Both the position numbers and the translations under genes were made by a program. 64,000 bases of DNA, taken from assembly GCA_013287275.1 (NCBI GenBank), contig JABDED010000001.1, positions 62,001 through 126,000 on the forward strand, read 5' to 3'. Each line of letters begins with the position of its first letter. Positions within the stretch are counted from its first letter, which is position 1. Shown piece after piece: positions 21,670-31,290 of the stretch. This DNA is from Betaproteobacteria bacterium. Its GTDB lineage: Bacteria; Pseudomonadota; Gammaproteobacteria; Burkholderiales; Burkholderiaceae_D. The notes beneath the pieces were generated by a model. It had not been told where the DNA came from and did no database searches. It saw only the letters and a program-made list of their open reading frames with translations.

Positions 21670-22818
21670 ATGTCATATCAGATGAAAGCGCTGGCCGCGA
21701 GTGCATTGCTGGCGTGGTCCGCAGCCGGCGTTGCTGCAGATATCAAGATCGGTGTCGCCGAAGCGCTGACCGGCCCGGCCGCCAAGTATGGCGTTGCGAT
21801 CAAGAACGGCTTTACACTGGCCGCCGATGAATTGAATGCCAAGGGCGGCGTCAACGGCAGCAAGATCGTACTGGTCGTAGAAGATGAGCAAGGCAAGAAA
21901 GAAGAAGCCATCAACGTCTTCAAGAAATTGATTTTCCAGGACAAGGTGCTGATGGTGTTCGGCCCTACCCTGTCCAATTCCGCCTTTGCTGCCGATCCTA
22001 TCGCCAATGCGTCCAAAACAGTGGTGTTCGGCACCAGCAATACAGCGGACGGCATTACCAATATGGGGCCTTTCACTTTCCGCAATTCCGTGATGGAAGC
22101 GGACGTGTTGCCGGTGACTACCCGTGCAGCCGTCAAACAGTTCGGCATCAAGAAGGTTGCCGTGTTGTACGGTAACGATGACGCTTTCACGAAGAGCGGC
22201 TACGACGTGTTCAAGGCGGCGCTGGAAGCGCAAAAAATTGCCGTGACCGACACCGAAACCTATGCCAAAGGCGACGTCGACTTCAAGGCACAGCTGACCA
22301 AGATCAAGGCTTCCAATCCGGATGCCATCATCTGCTCCTGCCTGGCGGAAGAAGCTGCCAATATCATCTTGCAGACCCGCTCGCTCGGCATGAAACAGCC
22401 TTTCGTCGGCGGCAACGGCTTCAACTCTCCCAAACTGTTTGAAATCGCCAAGGACGGCGCCGACAATACGCTGATGGGCAGCCCCTGGTCTTCGGAAAAC
22501 CCGTCGTCCGCAAACAAGAAATTCATGGCTGACTACAAAGCAAAATTCGGCGGCGATCCGGACCAGTTCGCAGCGCAGGCTTTCGATGCAATGCAAATCG
22601 TTGCCGAAGCGCTGGGCAAAGTGAAATTGAGCGGCAACCTGGAAAAAGACAGGCTGGCCTTGCGCGATGCACTGCCGGCAGTCAAGTTTGACGGAGCAAC
22701 CGGCAAATTTGCATTCCGTCGCGCCGCGCCGCAAGGAGGCAAGGAAGGCGGTTACGATGCCCAGCAAGACGCTATCGTGAACATCGCCAAAGGCGGCAAG
22801 TTCATCCTGTTGAAGTAA
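21670..22818 (+). CDS. livK: Branched-chain amino acid ABC transporter substrate-binding protein
   Basis: Signal peptide and ADIKIGVAEALTGPAAKYGVAIKNGFTLAADELNAKGG; first gene of a liv operon. Confidence 0.93.
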   Translation: MSYQMKALAASALLAWSAAGVAADIKIGVAEALTGPAAKYGVAIKNGFTLAADELNAKGGVNGSKIVLVVEDEQGKKEEAINVFKKLIFQDKVLMVFGPTLSNSAFAADPIANASKTVVFGTSNTADGITNMGPFTFRNSVMEADVLPVTTRAAVKQFGIKKVAVLYGNDDAFTKSGYDVFKAALEAQKIAVTDTETYAKGDVDFKAQLTKIKASNPDAIICSCLAEEAANIILQTRSLGMKQPFVGGNGFNSPKLFEIAKDGADNTLMGSPWSSENPSSANKKFMADYKAKFGGDPDQFAAQAFDAMQIVAEALGKVKLSGNLEKDRLALRDALPAVKFDGATGKFAFRRAAPQGGKEGGYDAQQDAIVNIAKGGKFILLK

Positions 22819-22825
22819 AATCAAG

Positions 22826-22854
22826 GATCACAACCTGCGTGGCGGGTTGTGATC
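22826..22854 (+). promoter_or_regulatory. Stable intercistronic hairpin between livK and livH
   Basis: GATCACAACC-TGCGTGGCG-GGTTGTGATC perfect 10-bp stem, no long U tract. Confidence 0.6.
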
Positions 22855-22987
22855 GTCTTCACGTCCTGGGAAAGAGCTTGGGAGGTGAGCCTATCCCTCC
22901 CTTATATTGGAACTCCGGACGGAAACAGCGCACCTTCCCCGCCTATCATCCGGGCAGAGTCTTCGGATAATCTCATCAGCAGGTGCC

Positions 22988-23869
22988 ATGTTAGAACAAC
23001 AACTGATCAATGCCCTTTCGCTAGGCAGCGTATATGCCTTGTTTGCGCTCGGTTTTACGCTGGTGTTTGGCGTGCTGGGTGTCATCAACCTGTCGCACGG
23101 GGCCATCTTCATGCTGGGCAGCTATGTCGCCTTGCTGCTGGTGAACAAGTTTGCGATGTCTTTGTGGATGGCGATGCTGCTGGCGATGCTGGTCACCGGG
23201 CTGATAGGGCTGGTAGTCGATTTCCTGGTGCTGCGACCGCTGCGCAAGCGTAACGCCCCCCACCTTATTCCTATGATCGCGACCATAGGCGTCGCCATCA
23301 TGCTGACCAATATTGCGCAAGGTGTGTTCGGCGCGGAAAACAAGCGCTTCCCTTTCGGCACCATTCCGGAAGACAGTTTTACGGTAGGCAATCTGCACCT
23401 GACGGTAGTGCAACTGGCAATCGTGCTGATTTCCTTTGTCCTGATGATCATCCTGCTGGCGGTGATGCGCCGTACCCAATTGGGCCGCGCGCTGCGCGCC
23501 ATTGCCGAATCCCCGAAGGCTGCCTACCTGCTGGGTATTAATGTGGAAGGCCTGTTTTTCCTGACATCTTTTGCCGCGGCAGCACTGGGTGGCGCTGCCG
23601 GGGTGCTGGTGGGCCTGTCTTTCAACGCCATCTCGCCATTTATGGGACAACCGATGCTGCACAAGGGCATCGCGGTGATCATCCTGGGCGGCATGGGGGA
23701 TATCCGCGGCGCGATGATAGGCGGCTTGTTCCTGGGCTTTGCCGAGGTGCTGAGCGTGGCCTACCTGTCCAGCGATTTCCGCGACGCGGTGGCGTTCGGT
23801 TTGCTGTTTTTGATCTTGTTAGTCCGTCCTTCCGGCATGTTTGGCAAGGTTTTGGAAAGAAAGGCTTAA
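22988..23869 (+). CDS. livH: Branched-chain amino acid ABC transporter permease LivH
   Basis: LINALSLGSVYALFALGFTLVFGVLGVINLSHGAIFMLGSY. Confidence 0.93.
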   Translation: MLEQQLINALSLGSVYALFALGFTLVFGVLGVINLSHGAIFMLGSYVALLLVNKFAMSLWMAMLLAMLVTGLIGLVVDFLVLRPLRKRNAPHLIPMIATIGVAIMLTNIAQGVFGAENKRFPFGTIPEDSFTVGNLHLTVVQLAIVLISFVLMIILLAVMRRTQLGRALRAIAESPKAAYLLGINVEGLFFLTSFAAAALGGAAGVLVGLSFNAISPFMGQPMLHKGIAVIILGGMGDIRGAMIGGLFLGFAEVLSVAYLSSDFRDAVAFGLLFLILLVRPSGMFGKVLERKA

Positions 23870-23873
23870 GATC

Positions 23874-24767
23874 ATGCTTGAATGGTGGGATGGTTTCTGG
23901 GCTATTTATAGCACCGTTATTTTCAGTATCGGCATCAATGCGATGCTGGCCCTGTCGATTTATTTGACGCTGTCTTGCGGCTTGCTGTCGCTGGCGAATG
24001 CCGCTTTCATGGGCATAGGGGCCTATGCGGCTTCCATGATCAGCATGCAGACGGCTCTGCCCTTCCCCGTTGCGTTGCTCGCTGCTGCGGTGCTGCCGGC
24101 GCTGGTGGCGCTGGTTATCGGCATCCCCACGCTGCGCCTGTCCGGCGTCTACCTGGCGATGGCGACCCTGGGTTTTGGCGAAGTAGTCAGGGTGGTGGTC
24201 CTCAATCTCGACATCACCGGCGGCCCCATGGGCTTGAACGGCATTCCGCTGAAGACCGAATGGTGGCATATTGTGTTGCTGCTGGGTGCCACGCTATACG
24301 CATTGGCCAGGCTACGCCGCTCCAAGATAGGCCGCGCGTTTGAAGCGATCAAGCAGGACGAGACGGCGGCGCGGCTGATGGGCGTCAATGTTTCTGCCTA
24401 CAAGCTGCTGGCTTTTGTGCTGGGCGCCGTCATTGCCGGCGTTGCCGGCGGTTTGAATGCGCACTACACCTTCACCATAGGCCCGGGTAATTATGCGTTT
24501 GAAAACGCAGTCGATATCCTCACCATGGCAGTCTTCGGCGGCACCAGCAACCTGATCGGCCCCGTCATAGGCAGCACCGTGCTGACCCTGTTGCCCGAGC
24601 TGATGCGCTACCTGAAGGATTTTCGCCTGGCGGCGAACGGCCTGATTTTGATCCTGGTAGTGCTGTACCTGCCTAAAGGAATCTGGGACCCCGTCCGCAT
24701 ACGTGCTTTCTGGCAGCGGCGCGCACTCAAGAAAAATATGGCAAGTAAAATTGGAAAGGCCGGCTAA
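23874..24767 (+). CDS. livM: Branched-chain amino acid ABC transporter permease LivM
   Basis: LTLSCGLLSLANAAFMGIGAYAASMI...GVYLAMATLGFGEVVRVV; start at MLEWWDGF. Confidence 0.92.
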   Translation: MLEWWDGFWAIYSTVIFSIGINAMLALSIYLTLSCGLLSLANAAFMGIGAYAASMISMQTALPFPVALLAAAVLPALVALVIGIPTLRLSGVYLAMATLGFGEVVRVVVLNLDITGGPMGLNGIPLKTEWWHIVLLLGATLYALARLRRSKIGRAFEAIKQDETAARLMGVNVSAYKLLAFVLGAVIAGVAGGLNAHYTFTIGPGNYAFENAVDILTMAVFGGTSNLIGPVIGSTVLTLLPELMRYLKDFRLAANGLILILVVLYLPKGIWDPVRIRAFWQRRALKKNMASKIGKAG

Positions 24768-25534
24768 TGCTGCAACTCACTGCCATCAGTAAAAATTTCG
24801 GCGGCCTGCATGTATTGCAGGACGTCAGCTTCAATGTCGCACAAGGCAGCATCTTCGGACTGATCGGCCCTAACGGCGCCGGCAAGACCACCATCATCAA
24901 CCTGATCACCGGCTTGTTGCGGCCTTCCAACGGCGATATCCGTTTTAACGGCCAGGACCTGACGTCGGTACAACCGCACCAGATTACCAAGCTGGGCATC
25001 GCGCGCACCTTCCAGAATATCCGCATCTTCAAGGAAATGAGCTTGCTGGAAAACGTGGTGGTCGGCATGCATGATCATTTGAACTACGGTGTTGCCGGCA
25101 TCTTGCTCAATCTTGGGTCTTTCAAGGCGGCTGAGGCCAGGGCCAGGGAAAGGGCCATGGAATTGCTGTCCTGGGTCAGGCTGGACCACAAGGCCCAGAT
25201 GCTGGCGGATAACCTGTCCTACGGCGAGCAAAGGAAGCTGGAATTTGCCCGCGCGCTAGCTACCGAGCCCAAATTATTATTGCTGGATGAGCCGGTCGCC
25301 GGCATGAACCCGGCGGAAAAAACCGAGCTGATGGCAGAGATCGTCAATATCAAGCAAAGGGGTTTCACCATCTTCATGATTGAGCATGACATGCGTTTTG
25401 TGATGGAATTGTGCGAAAAAATCGCGGTGCTGAATTTCGGCAAGATCATCGCCGAAGGCAGCCCGGCAGAAATCCGCAGCAATCCCGACGTCATTGAAGC
25501 CTACCTTGGCAAGGAGGACGAGGCATGGGCGTAA
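24767..25534 (+). CDS. livG: Branched-chain amino acid ABC transporter ATP-binding protein LivG
   Basis: GPNGAGKTT, LSYGEQRKLEFARAL, LLLDEPVAGMNP. Confidence 0.94.
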   Translation: MLQLTAISKNFGGLHVLQDVSFNVAQGSIFGLIGPNGAGKTTIINLITGLLRPSNGDIRFNGQDLTSVQPHQITKLGIARTFQNIRIFKEMSLLENVVVGMHDHLNYGVAGILLNLGSFKAAEARARERAMELLSWVRLDHKAQMLADNLSYGEQRKLEFARALATEPKLLLLDEPVAGMNPAEKTELMAEIVNIKQRGFTIFMIEHDMRFVMELCEKIAVLNFGKIIAEGSPAEIRSNPDVIEAYLGKEDEAWA

Positions 25535-26238
25535 TCCTGCAGGTACAAGACCTCGCCGTTTCCTACGGCCATATCGAAGCGGTCAAGGGCATCAGCCTGG
25601 AATTGCATGAAGGTGAAATTACTGCCTTGGTCGGCGCCAATGGCGCTGGCAAAAGCACTTCCCTGTTGGCGATTTCCGGTTTGCTGAAACCTGGCAGCGG
25701 CAAGGTCATGTTTGACGGCCAGGACCTGACCCAGCTTGCGCCGCACCGTATAGTCCAGAGCGGTGTCGTGCAGGTGGCCGAGGGCCGCGCAATTTTGACC
25801 ACGCTGACGGTGCGTGAAAACCTGGATCTGGGCGCCTATGTCCGCAAGGACAAGCAGCAGGCGCAGAAGGACCTGGCATGGGTGTTTTCTTTGTTCCCGG
25901 TGCTGAAGTCGCGCGAAACCGGCCTGGCCGGCAATCTGTCCGGCGGCGAACAGCAAATGCTGGCGATCGCCCGCGCACTAATGGCCAAGCCGCGCGTGCT
26001 CTTGCTGGACGAACCATCGATGGGGCTAGCGCCGCTGATGGTGCAGGAAATTTTCCGCGTGCTGAAAGAAATCAACCAGACCGGCCTGACTATCCTGCTG
26101 GTAGAGCAAAACGTGCGCCAGGCTTTAAGGATAGCGCAACGCGGCTACGTGCTGGAGAACGGCAAGATCGTATTGTCCGACAGCGGGCAGAATTTACTGC
26201 ACAATCCGCGGGTCATAGAAGCCTATCTGGGCGCCTGA
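25525..26238 (+). CDS. livF: Branched-chain amino acid ABC transporter ATP-binding protein LivF
   Basis: GANGAGKST, LSGGEQQMLAIARALM, LLLDEPSMGLAP. Confidence 0.94.
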   Translation: MGVILQVQDLAVSYGHIEAVKGISLELHEGEITALVGANGAGKSTSLLAISGLLKPGSGKVMFDGQDLTQLAPHRIVQSGVVQVAEGRAILTTLTVRENLDLGAYVRKDKQQAQKDLAWVFSLFPVLKSRETGLAGNLSGGEQQMLAIARALMAKPRVLLLDEPSMGLAPLMVQEIFRVLKEINQTGLTILLVEQNVRQALRIAQRGYVLENGKIVLSDSGQNLLHNPRVIEAYLGA

Positions 26239-27135
26239 TTACTGACTGCCGGCCGCTGCAGTCGCCAACCGAACGAAAGCTTCCGTCAATACGGTATTTT
26301 CATCCGCCAGCTTTGCCAGCATCAGGCTGGTGCTGGATGCTTCGCCTGCCATTGGCCGATAAGCCACGCCGTTCAGATGTATCTTCCTGAAAGACTCCGG
26401 CAGGATGGAGATGCCGCAACCGGCTGCAACCAGGCCGATGATGGTAGATGCTTCCTGCGCCTCCTGGACGATTTGCGGTTCAAAACCGGCCTCCCTGCAC
26501 AGGCGCTGCACCTGCCGCGACAGGCCGGTGCCGGCGTGGTGCGGATACATCACAAATGACTCCCCTGCCAGCTCCTTGAATGGTATCGATGTGCGTTTGG
26601 CCAGCCTGTGCTTGGCCGGCATCACCAGCAGCAGCGGATCATTGCTGAGAATAGTCAGCGATATCGCCTTGCCCACGTCAACCTCGGTCGGGCGGATAAA
26701 CCCCAGGTCCAGCTGGCGTTCCTCGATGGCCGCCAGCTGCCGCATCGTCGGCATTTCACGCAGGCTCAGCGTCACTTGCGGAAACTGTCTCCTGAACAGG
26801 TTGATCACAACCGGAAAAATTTCGGTGAACGGCGTGGACGGCGTAAAGCCTATGCGTAACTCCCCTATCTCTCCCCGGCTTGCCCGGCGCGCCGTTTGAG
26901 GCGCCTGCTCCGACAAGGCCAGTATCTTACGCGCATCCTCCAGGAAAGATTTGCCCGCCGGCGTCAGCCTGACCCAGCGCTTGCTCCTCTCCAGCAATTG
27001 CACGCCGATTTCTTCTTCCAATGCCTGGATTTGCTGGCTCAGCGGCGGCTGGCCTATATGCAGGCGCTCCGCCGCGCGGGTGAAATGCAGCTCTTCAGCG
27101 ACGGTGACAAAATAGCGTAGATGGCGCAGTTCCAT
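26239..27135 (-). CDS. LysR family transcriptional regulator
   Basis: MELRHLRYFVTVAEELHFTRAAERLHIGQPPLSQQIQALEEEIGVQLLER. Confidence 0.94.
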   Translation of the reverse strand: MELRHLRYFVTVAEELHFTRAAERLHIGQPPLSQQIQALEEEIGVQLLERSKRWVRLTPAGKSFLEDARKILALSEQAPQTARRASRGEIGELRIGFTPSTPFTEIFPVVINLFRRQFPQVTLSLREMPTMRQLAAIEERQLDLGFIRPTEVDVGKAISLTILSNDPLLLVMPAKHRLAKRTSIPFKELAGESFVMYPHHAGTGLSRQVQRLCREAGFEPQIVQEAQEASTIIGLVAAGCGISILPESFRKIHLNGVAYRPMAGEASSTSLMLAKLADENTVLTEAFVRLATAAAGSQ

Positions 27136-27273
27136 AATTCTGTTATCTGTTTAAAGTATTAAAAGTCGCATAAATATATATTGGACCGTATTAAAGCATA
27201 AATCTAGTATGGGAACAGCCGACAAGTCTAGTCGCGATTTGTTGTCGCCATATCCATATTTGAGAGTTTTAAC

Positions 27274-28512
27274 ATGAGCAGCCAGGTTCCCCTCCCCGTC
27301 AATGATGCTGCGACGTCGCAGATACAAATAGGCACTGTCGAATTCCAGCGCGTGAAACGGGCCCTGTTTTTCGGCGGATTTTCCACCTTCGCCCTGCTGT
27401 ATTGCGTGCAACCCCTGATGCCGCTGTTTTCGCATGAGTTCCATCTCAGTCCATCGCAAAGCAGCTGGTCGTTGTCGATCTCGACCGCGGCGCTGGCGAT
27501 TTGCCTGCTGTTTGCCAGCGCTGTATCGGACGCGCTGGGGCGCAAGCCCCTGATGTGCTTTGCATTGTTTGGCTCGGCTGTGATGACGGTCTTATGTGCG
27601 TTTGCGCAAAATTATGCGCAATTGCTGGTGTGCAGGGCCGTATTGGGTATCGTACTGGCGGGATTGCCGGCGGTGGCAATGGCCTATCTGAGCGAAGAGA
27701 TAGAGCCCAAATCCCTAGGCTATGCGATGGGCCTGTATATAGGCGGCAGCGCATTTGGCGGCATGACAGGCCGGGTGGTGACTTCCGTTCTCAGCGATCA
27801 CCTGAGCTGGCGCATTGCCTTGCTGATAGTCGGCGTGGCCGGGCTGGCCGCGGCAGTGGAGTTCTTGCGCAGCCTCCCTGCATCGAAAAACTTCAGCAAG
27901 CGCACCTTGAGTTTTGCCGCAATGCCGGTGGCGATACGCAAGCACTTCATGGATGACGGCTTGCCCTGGTTTTTCCTGATCGGTTTCTTGCTGATGGGCT
28001 GTTTTGTCAGCCTGTACAACTACATCAGTTATCGCCTGCTGGCGCCCGAATATGGCCTGAGCCAGAGCGCGGTGGGCGCGATTTCGGCCCTTTACCTGCT
28101 TGGCATCTTCAGCTCGGTCTGGGCCGGCAAGCTGGCCGATCAATTTGGCCGCCGTCGCGTGCTGTGGATATTGATTGCGCTAATGCTGTCCGGCCTGTTA
28201 TTGACGCTGGCCAAAGGACTGTTGCTGATTGTGGCCGGCATCGCCCTGTTCACCTTCGGTTTCTTTGGCGGACACTCGATCACCAGCAGCTGGGTCGGCC
28301 GCCGTGCCCGGCCGCCGCAGGCACTGGCTTCTGCACTGTACTTGTTTGCCTACTATCTGGGGTCCAGCCTGATAGGCTCCTGTTCCGGCCTGGTATGGAA
28401 GTTTGATGGCTGGAATGGCGTGGTGATGGTACTTGTCACGCTGCTAATAGCTGCCTTGGCGATATCGCTGCGTTTATCCCGGCTACAGTTATTACCGGCA
28501 CAAACGGCGTGA
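27274..28512 (+). CDS. MFS transporter (YnfM-like)
   Basis: 12-TM pattern; LFASAVSDALGRKPLM...GLYIGGSAFGGMTGRV; divergent from LysR. Confidence 0.9.
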   Translation: MSSQVPLPVNDAATSQIQIGTVEFQRVKRALFFGGFSTFALLYCVQPLMPLFSHEFHLSPSQSSWSLSISTAALAICLLFASAVSDALGRKPLMCFALFGSAVMTVLCAFAQNYAQLLVCRAVLGIVLAGLPAVAMAYLSEEIEPKSLGYAMGLYIGGSAFGGMTGRVVTSVLSDHLSWRIALLIVGVAGLAAAVEFLRSLPASKNFSKRTLSFAAMPVAIRKHFMDDGLPWFFLIGFLLMGCFVSLYNYISYRLLAPEYGLSQSAVGAISALYLLGIFSSVWAGKLADQFGRRRVLWILIALMLSGLLLTLAKGLLLIVAGIALFTFGFFGGHSITSSWVGRRARPPQALASALYLFAYYLGSSLIGSCSGLVWKFDGWNGVVMVLVTLLIAALAISLRLSRLQLLPAQTA

Positions 28513-28579
28513 CGTAGGGCTCTTCGCATGCCGAAGTGGAGTCTGCCGGGCAAGCTTCAATTATCAATTGAACCGCTGC

Positions 28580-29605
28580 CTACTTGGCGACGTTTTCTTT
28601 AGCCAATTCTTTTTCAAGTTTATCGATCCTCTTTTGCATGGCATTGAGTTTGCCTTGCAAGAGGCCGACATTGAAAAATGTCACATTCTCGGCCGGGGCA
28701 TCCAGCGTATTTCCATAGCCTAGCCACGAAGAATCATAAACCTTGACGTCTTTAAATCCCAGGTCCTTCAGGATTGTCGCCGTTTCCGAAGCACGGATTC
28801 CACTCTGGCAATAGACTATGGTTTCTTTATCCGGGTCTAATCTGGAATACAGGGATTGGAGCTGCTCGCGCGATTTCAGGTTCATCCCGTCTTTATTGCT
28901 GGTTAATTTTTTCTCCAGCTTACCCGGTGTTTCCGGGTCAACCCAGTTTTCCATATAGTGTACCGGGATAGCACCGGGAATATGGCCGCCGCGGATTGCA
29001 CGGATATCTTCGCCGCGGTACTCCTTGGGCGTACGGGCATCGACAATTTGTACTTTTGGATCATGGAGTTTTTTCACAACCTCGGCGGTATCGACCAGAA
29101 GCGCGGGATTGGGCGTCAGTTTCAGTTCGGCTGGCGGGAGCAGAGTCACTACGTTGGTTATCGGTTGACCGGCAGATTTCCAGTCGTCGATGCCGCCATG
29201 GTAAATCCTGGCATTTGCGGCATTCAGGTATTGCAAGGTCACAAGGCCGAAGTACACGTACGGGCTCGCCTTGTCGCCGTACACGACGACTTCCTTGGCT
29301 GGATCTATTCCCGCCGCGCCTAATATCCTCTCAATTTTTTCTAGCGCGATATAGTCCTCCGTGTTTTCATCGCGTAACACTGCGCCGATGTCGCCGATGT
29401 TCACTGCACCCGGGATGTGTCCTAGCGTATAGTCGGCTGCACTGCGGGTATCCCAGAGAATTGCGTGGCGATGCGAAGCCGCAATGACCTGCCCCGTGTC
29501 GACGATGGTCGCGCTCTCCGATGCGTCTGACGCGGGCACAGTGAACAGAACGCATATGGTAGCGGCTAGCCTGACCAGGAATGATGCAGTATGGGTATTA
29601 GACAT
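28580..29605 (-). CDS. Exported tandem-rhodanese sulfurtransferase
   Basis: Signal peptide; two rhodanese-like modules; C-terminal active loop CQSGIRASE; coiled-coil tail. Confidence 0.85.
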   Translation of the reverse strand: MSNTHTASFLVRLAATICVLFTVPASDASESATIVDTGQVIAASHRHAILWDTRSAADYTLGHIPGAVNIGDIGAVLRDENTEDYIALEKIERILGAAGIDPAKEVVVYGDKASPYVYFGLVTLQYLNAANARIYHGGIDDWKSAGQPITNVVTLLPPAELKLTPNPALLVDTAEVVKKLHDPKVQIVDARTPKEYRGEDIRAIRGGHIPGAIPVHYMENWVDPETPGKLEKKLTSNKDGMNLKSREQLQSLYSRLDPDKETIVYCQSGIRASETATILKDLGFKDVKVYDSSWLGYGNTLDAPAENVTFFNVGLLQGKLNAMQKRIDKLEKELAKENVAK

Positions 29606-29818
29606 TATGGAACCTCATCAAGAGAGCAGGCCCGACCCTGGCAACGCAGTCGTCATAGATTACTGACGTGCGGCTGGAGCCCGGCCCACTATTCCATTAT
29701 TGCTCATAATTGAGGTTTGTCTAGCGAAGTTCGGTATAACGGCAAATGCATGCAGAGGGAAACTAGTTGCGTCAGGACACGATATTCTAACGAGGCGTCT
29801 GCCGCTTATTCCATGACA

Positions 29819-31171
29819 TCAGCTGCCGGCTACAGTCATGTTTTCTATCAGGATGGAACCGGTTTCCTTGGTGCCGCGGATCAAGGTATCCGCACCGATT
29901 GCTGCGATCTGCTGGAACATTTCCTTCATGTTGCCGGCGATCGTGATCTCTTCTACCGGGTATTGAATTTCGCCCTTCTCCACCCAGAAACCGGATGCGC
30001 CGCGCGAGTAATCGCCGGTCACATAATTCACGCCCTGTCCCATCAATTCCGTCACCAGCAAGCCGGTGTCGAGTTTTTTCAGCATTGCCTTGAAATTGTC
30101 GGTGCGCTTGGTCAATGAAGAGATCATCTTCAGGTTATGCGAGCCGCCGGCATTGCCCGTGGTTTGCATGCCCAGCTTGCGCGCCGAATAGCAGGACAGG
30201 AAATAGCCTTGCAATACGCCATTGGCAACGACGTCACGTTTGTGGGTCTTGACTCCCTCGTCATCGAAAGGCGATGAGCCGACCGCACCGACCACGTGCG
30301 GGTCCTCAAGGACCTGTATATGCGACGGGAAAATCTGGCTGCCAAGCGAATCAAGTAGAAAGGTCGACTTGCGGTATAGCGCGCCGCCGGATACCGCCTG
30401 CACCAAGGCGCCGAGCAGTCCTGCCGCCAAAGGCGCCTCAAACAGCACCGGACATTTGCGGGTATCCAGCTTGCGCGCATTCAGCCTGGCCAGCGCGCGC
30501 TGTGCGGCATAAATGCCGATTTCTTCCGGTTTCGCCAGGTTTTTTGCATTGCGCACCGACGAATACCAGTCGTCGCGTTGCATGCGCGAGCCCTTGCCGG
30601 CGATAGGTGCGACCGAAACGGTGTGGCGGGAAAACGGATAGCCGCCGATAAAGCCGCGCGAATTGGCCGATACAAAATGCGATTGCTGCACGTGGACGCC
30701 GGCGCCTTCGCTGTTTGTTATGCGTTTGTCTACAGAAAATGCCGCGGCTTCGGTACGGGTGGCGATTTGTATCGCCTCTTCCGCCGAAATCAGCCACGGA
30801 TAGCATAATTTCAGGTCCCGGGGATGCATTTCAAGCAACTCTGCCTCCGGCAAGCCGGCGCAATCGTCTTCTGCGGTAAAGCGGGCAATGTTGTAAGCGG
30901 CTTCCACCGAGGCTTGCAGCGATGCCTGCGAAAAGTCGGAGGTGCTGGCATTGCCGCGTTTCTGGCCGATATACACGGTCACGCCTATGCCCTTGTCCTT
31001 GTTTTGTTCTATCGTTTCGACCTTACCCTTGCGCACGCTGACCGACAGGCCGCCGCCTTCGCTGATTTCCACGGCGGCGTCGGAGGCTCCTTTTTCACGC
31101 GCAAACCGCAATACATCCTGTGCAATTTGCTTCAATTGATCCTGGGTATGGGTAAAAACTGGTTGGCTCAT
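29819..31171 (-). CDS. pmbA: Metalloprotease PmbA/TldE
   Basis: SVRKGKVETIEQNKDKGIGVTVYIGQKRGNASTSDFS...GMQTTGNAGGSHNLKM...GASGFWVEKGEIQYPVEEITIAGN. Confidence 0.93.
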   Translation of the reverse strand: MSQPVFTHTQDQLKQIAQDVLRFAREKGASDAAVEISEGGGLSVSVRKGKVETIEQNKDKGIGVTVYIGQKRGNASTSDFSQASLQASVEAAYNIARFTAEDDCAGLPEAELLEMHPRDLKLCYPWLISAEEAIQIATRTEAAAFSVDKRITNSEGAGVHVQQSHFVSANSRGFIGGYPFSRHTVSVAPIAGKGSRMQRDDWYSSVRNAKNLAKPEEIGIYAAQRALARLNARKLDTRKCPVLFEAPLAAGLLGALVQAVSGGALYRKSTFLLDSLGSQIFPSHIQVLEDPHVVGAVGSSPFDDEGVKTHKRDVVANGVLQGYFLSCYSARKLGMQTTGNAGGSHNLKMISSLTKRTDNFKAMLKKLDTGLLVTELMGQGVNYVTGDYSRGASGFWVEKGEIQYPVEEITIAGNMKEMFQQIAAIGADTLIRGTKETGSILIENMTVAGS

Positions 31172-31239
31172 AGGCTGTGTAATTTGGGGTGTACGGAGGA
31201 GGGTAGGAAAGATCCGTTACCGAAATCTCTCCCCCCTAA

Positions 31240-31273
31240 GAACCGTGCTTGCGACTTTCACCGCACACGGCTC
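31240..31273 (-). ncRNA. Group II intron domain V
   Basis: Minus-strand GAGCCGTGTGCGGTGAAAGTCGCAAGCACGGTTC: 34 nt, GAGCCGUG/CACGGUUC stem, GAAA tetraloop. Confidence 0.93.
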
Positions 31274-31290
31274 AAGCTTAACAAAAGCTC

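Noticed and set aside
21673-22824. 383-aa minus-strand ORF
   Set aside because: Antisense shadow of livK, atypical composition.
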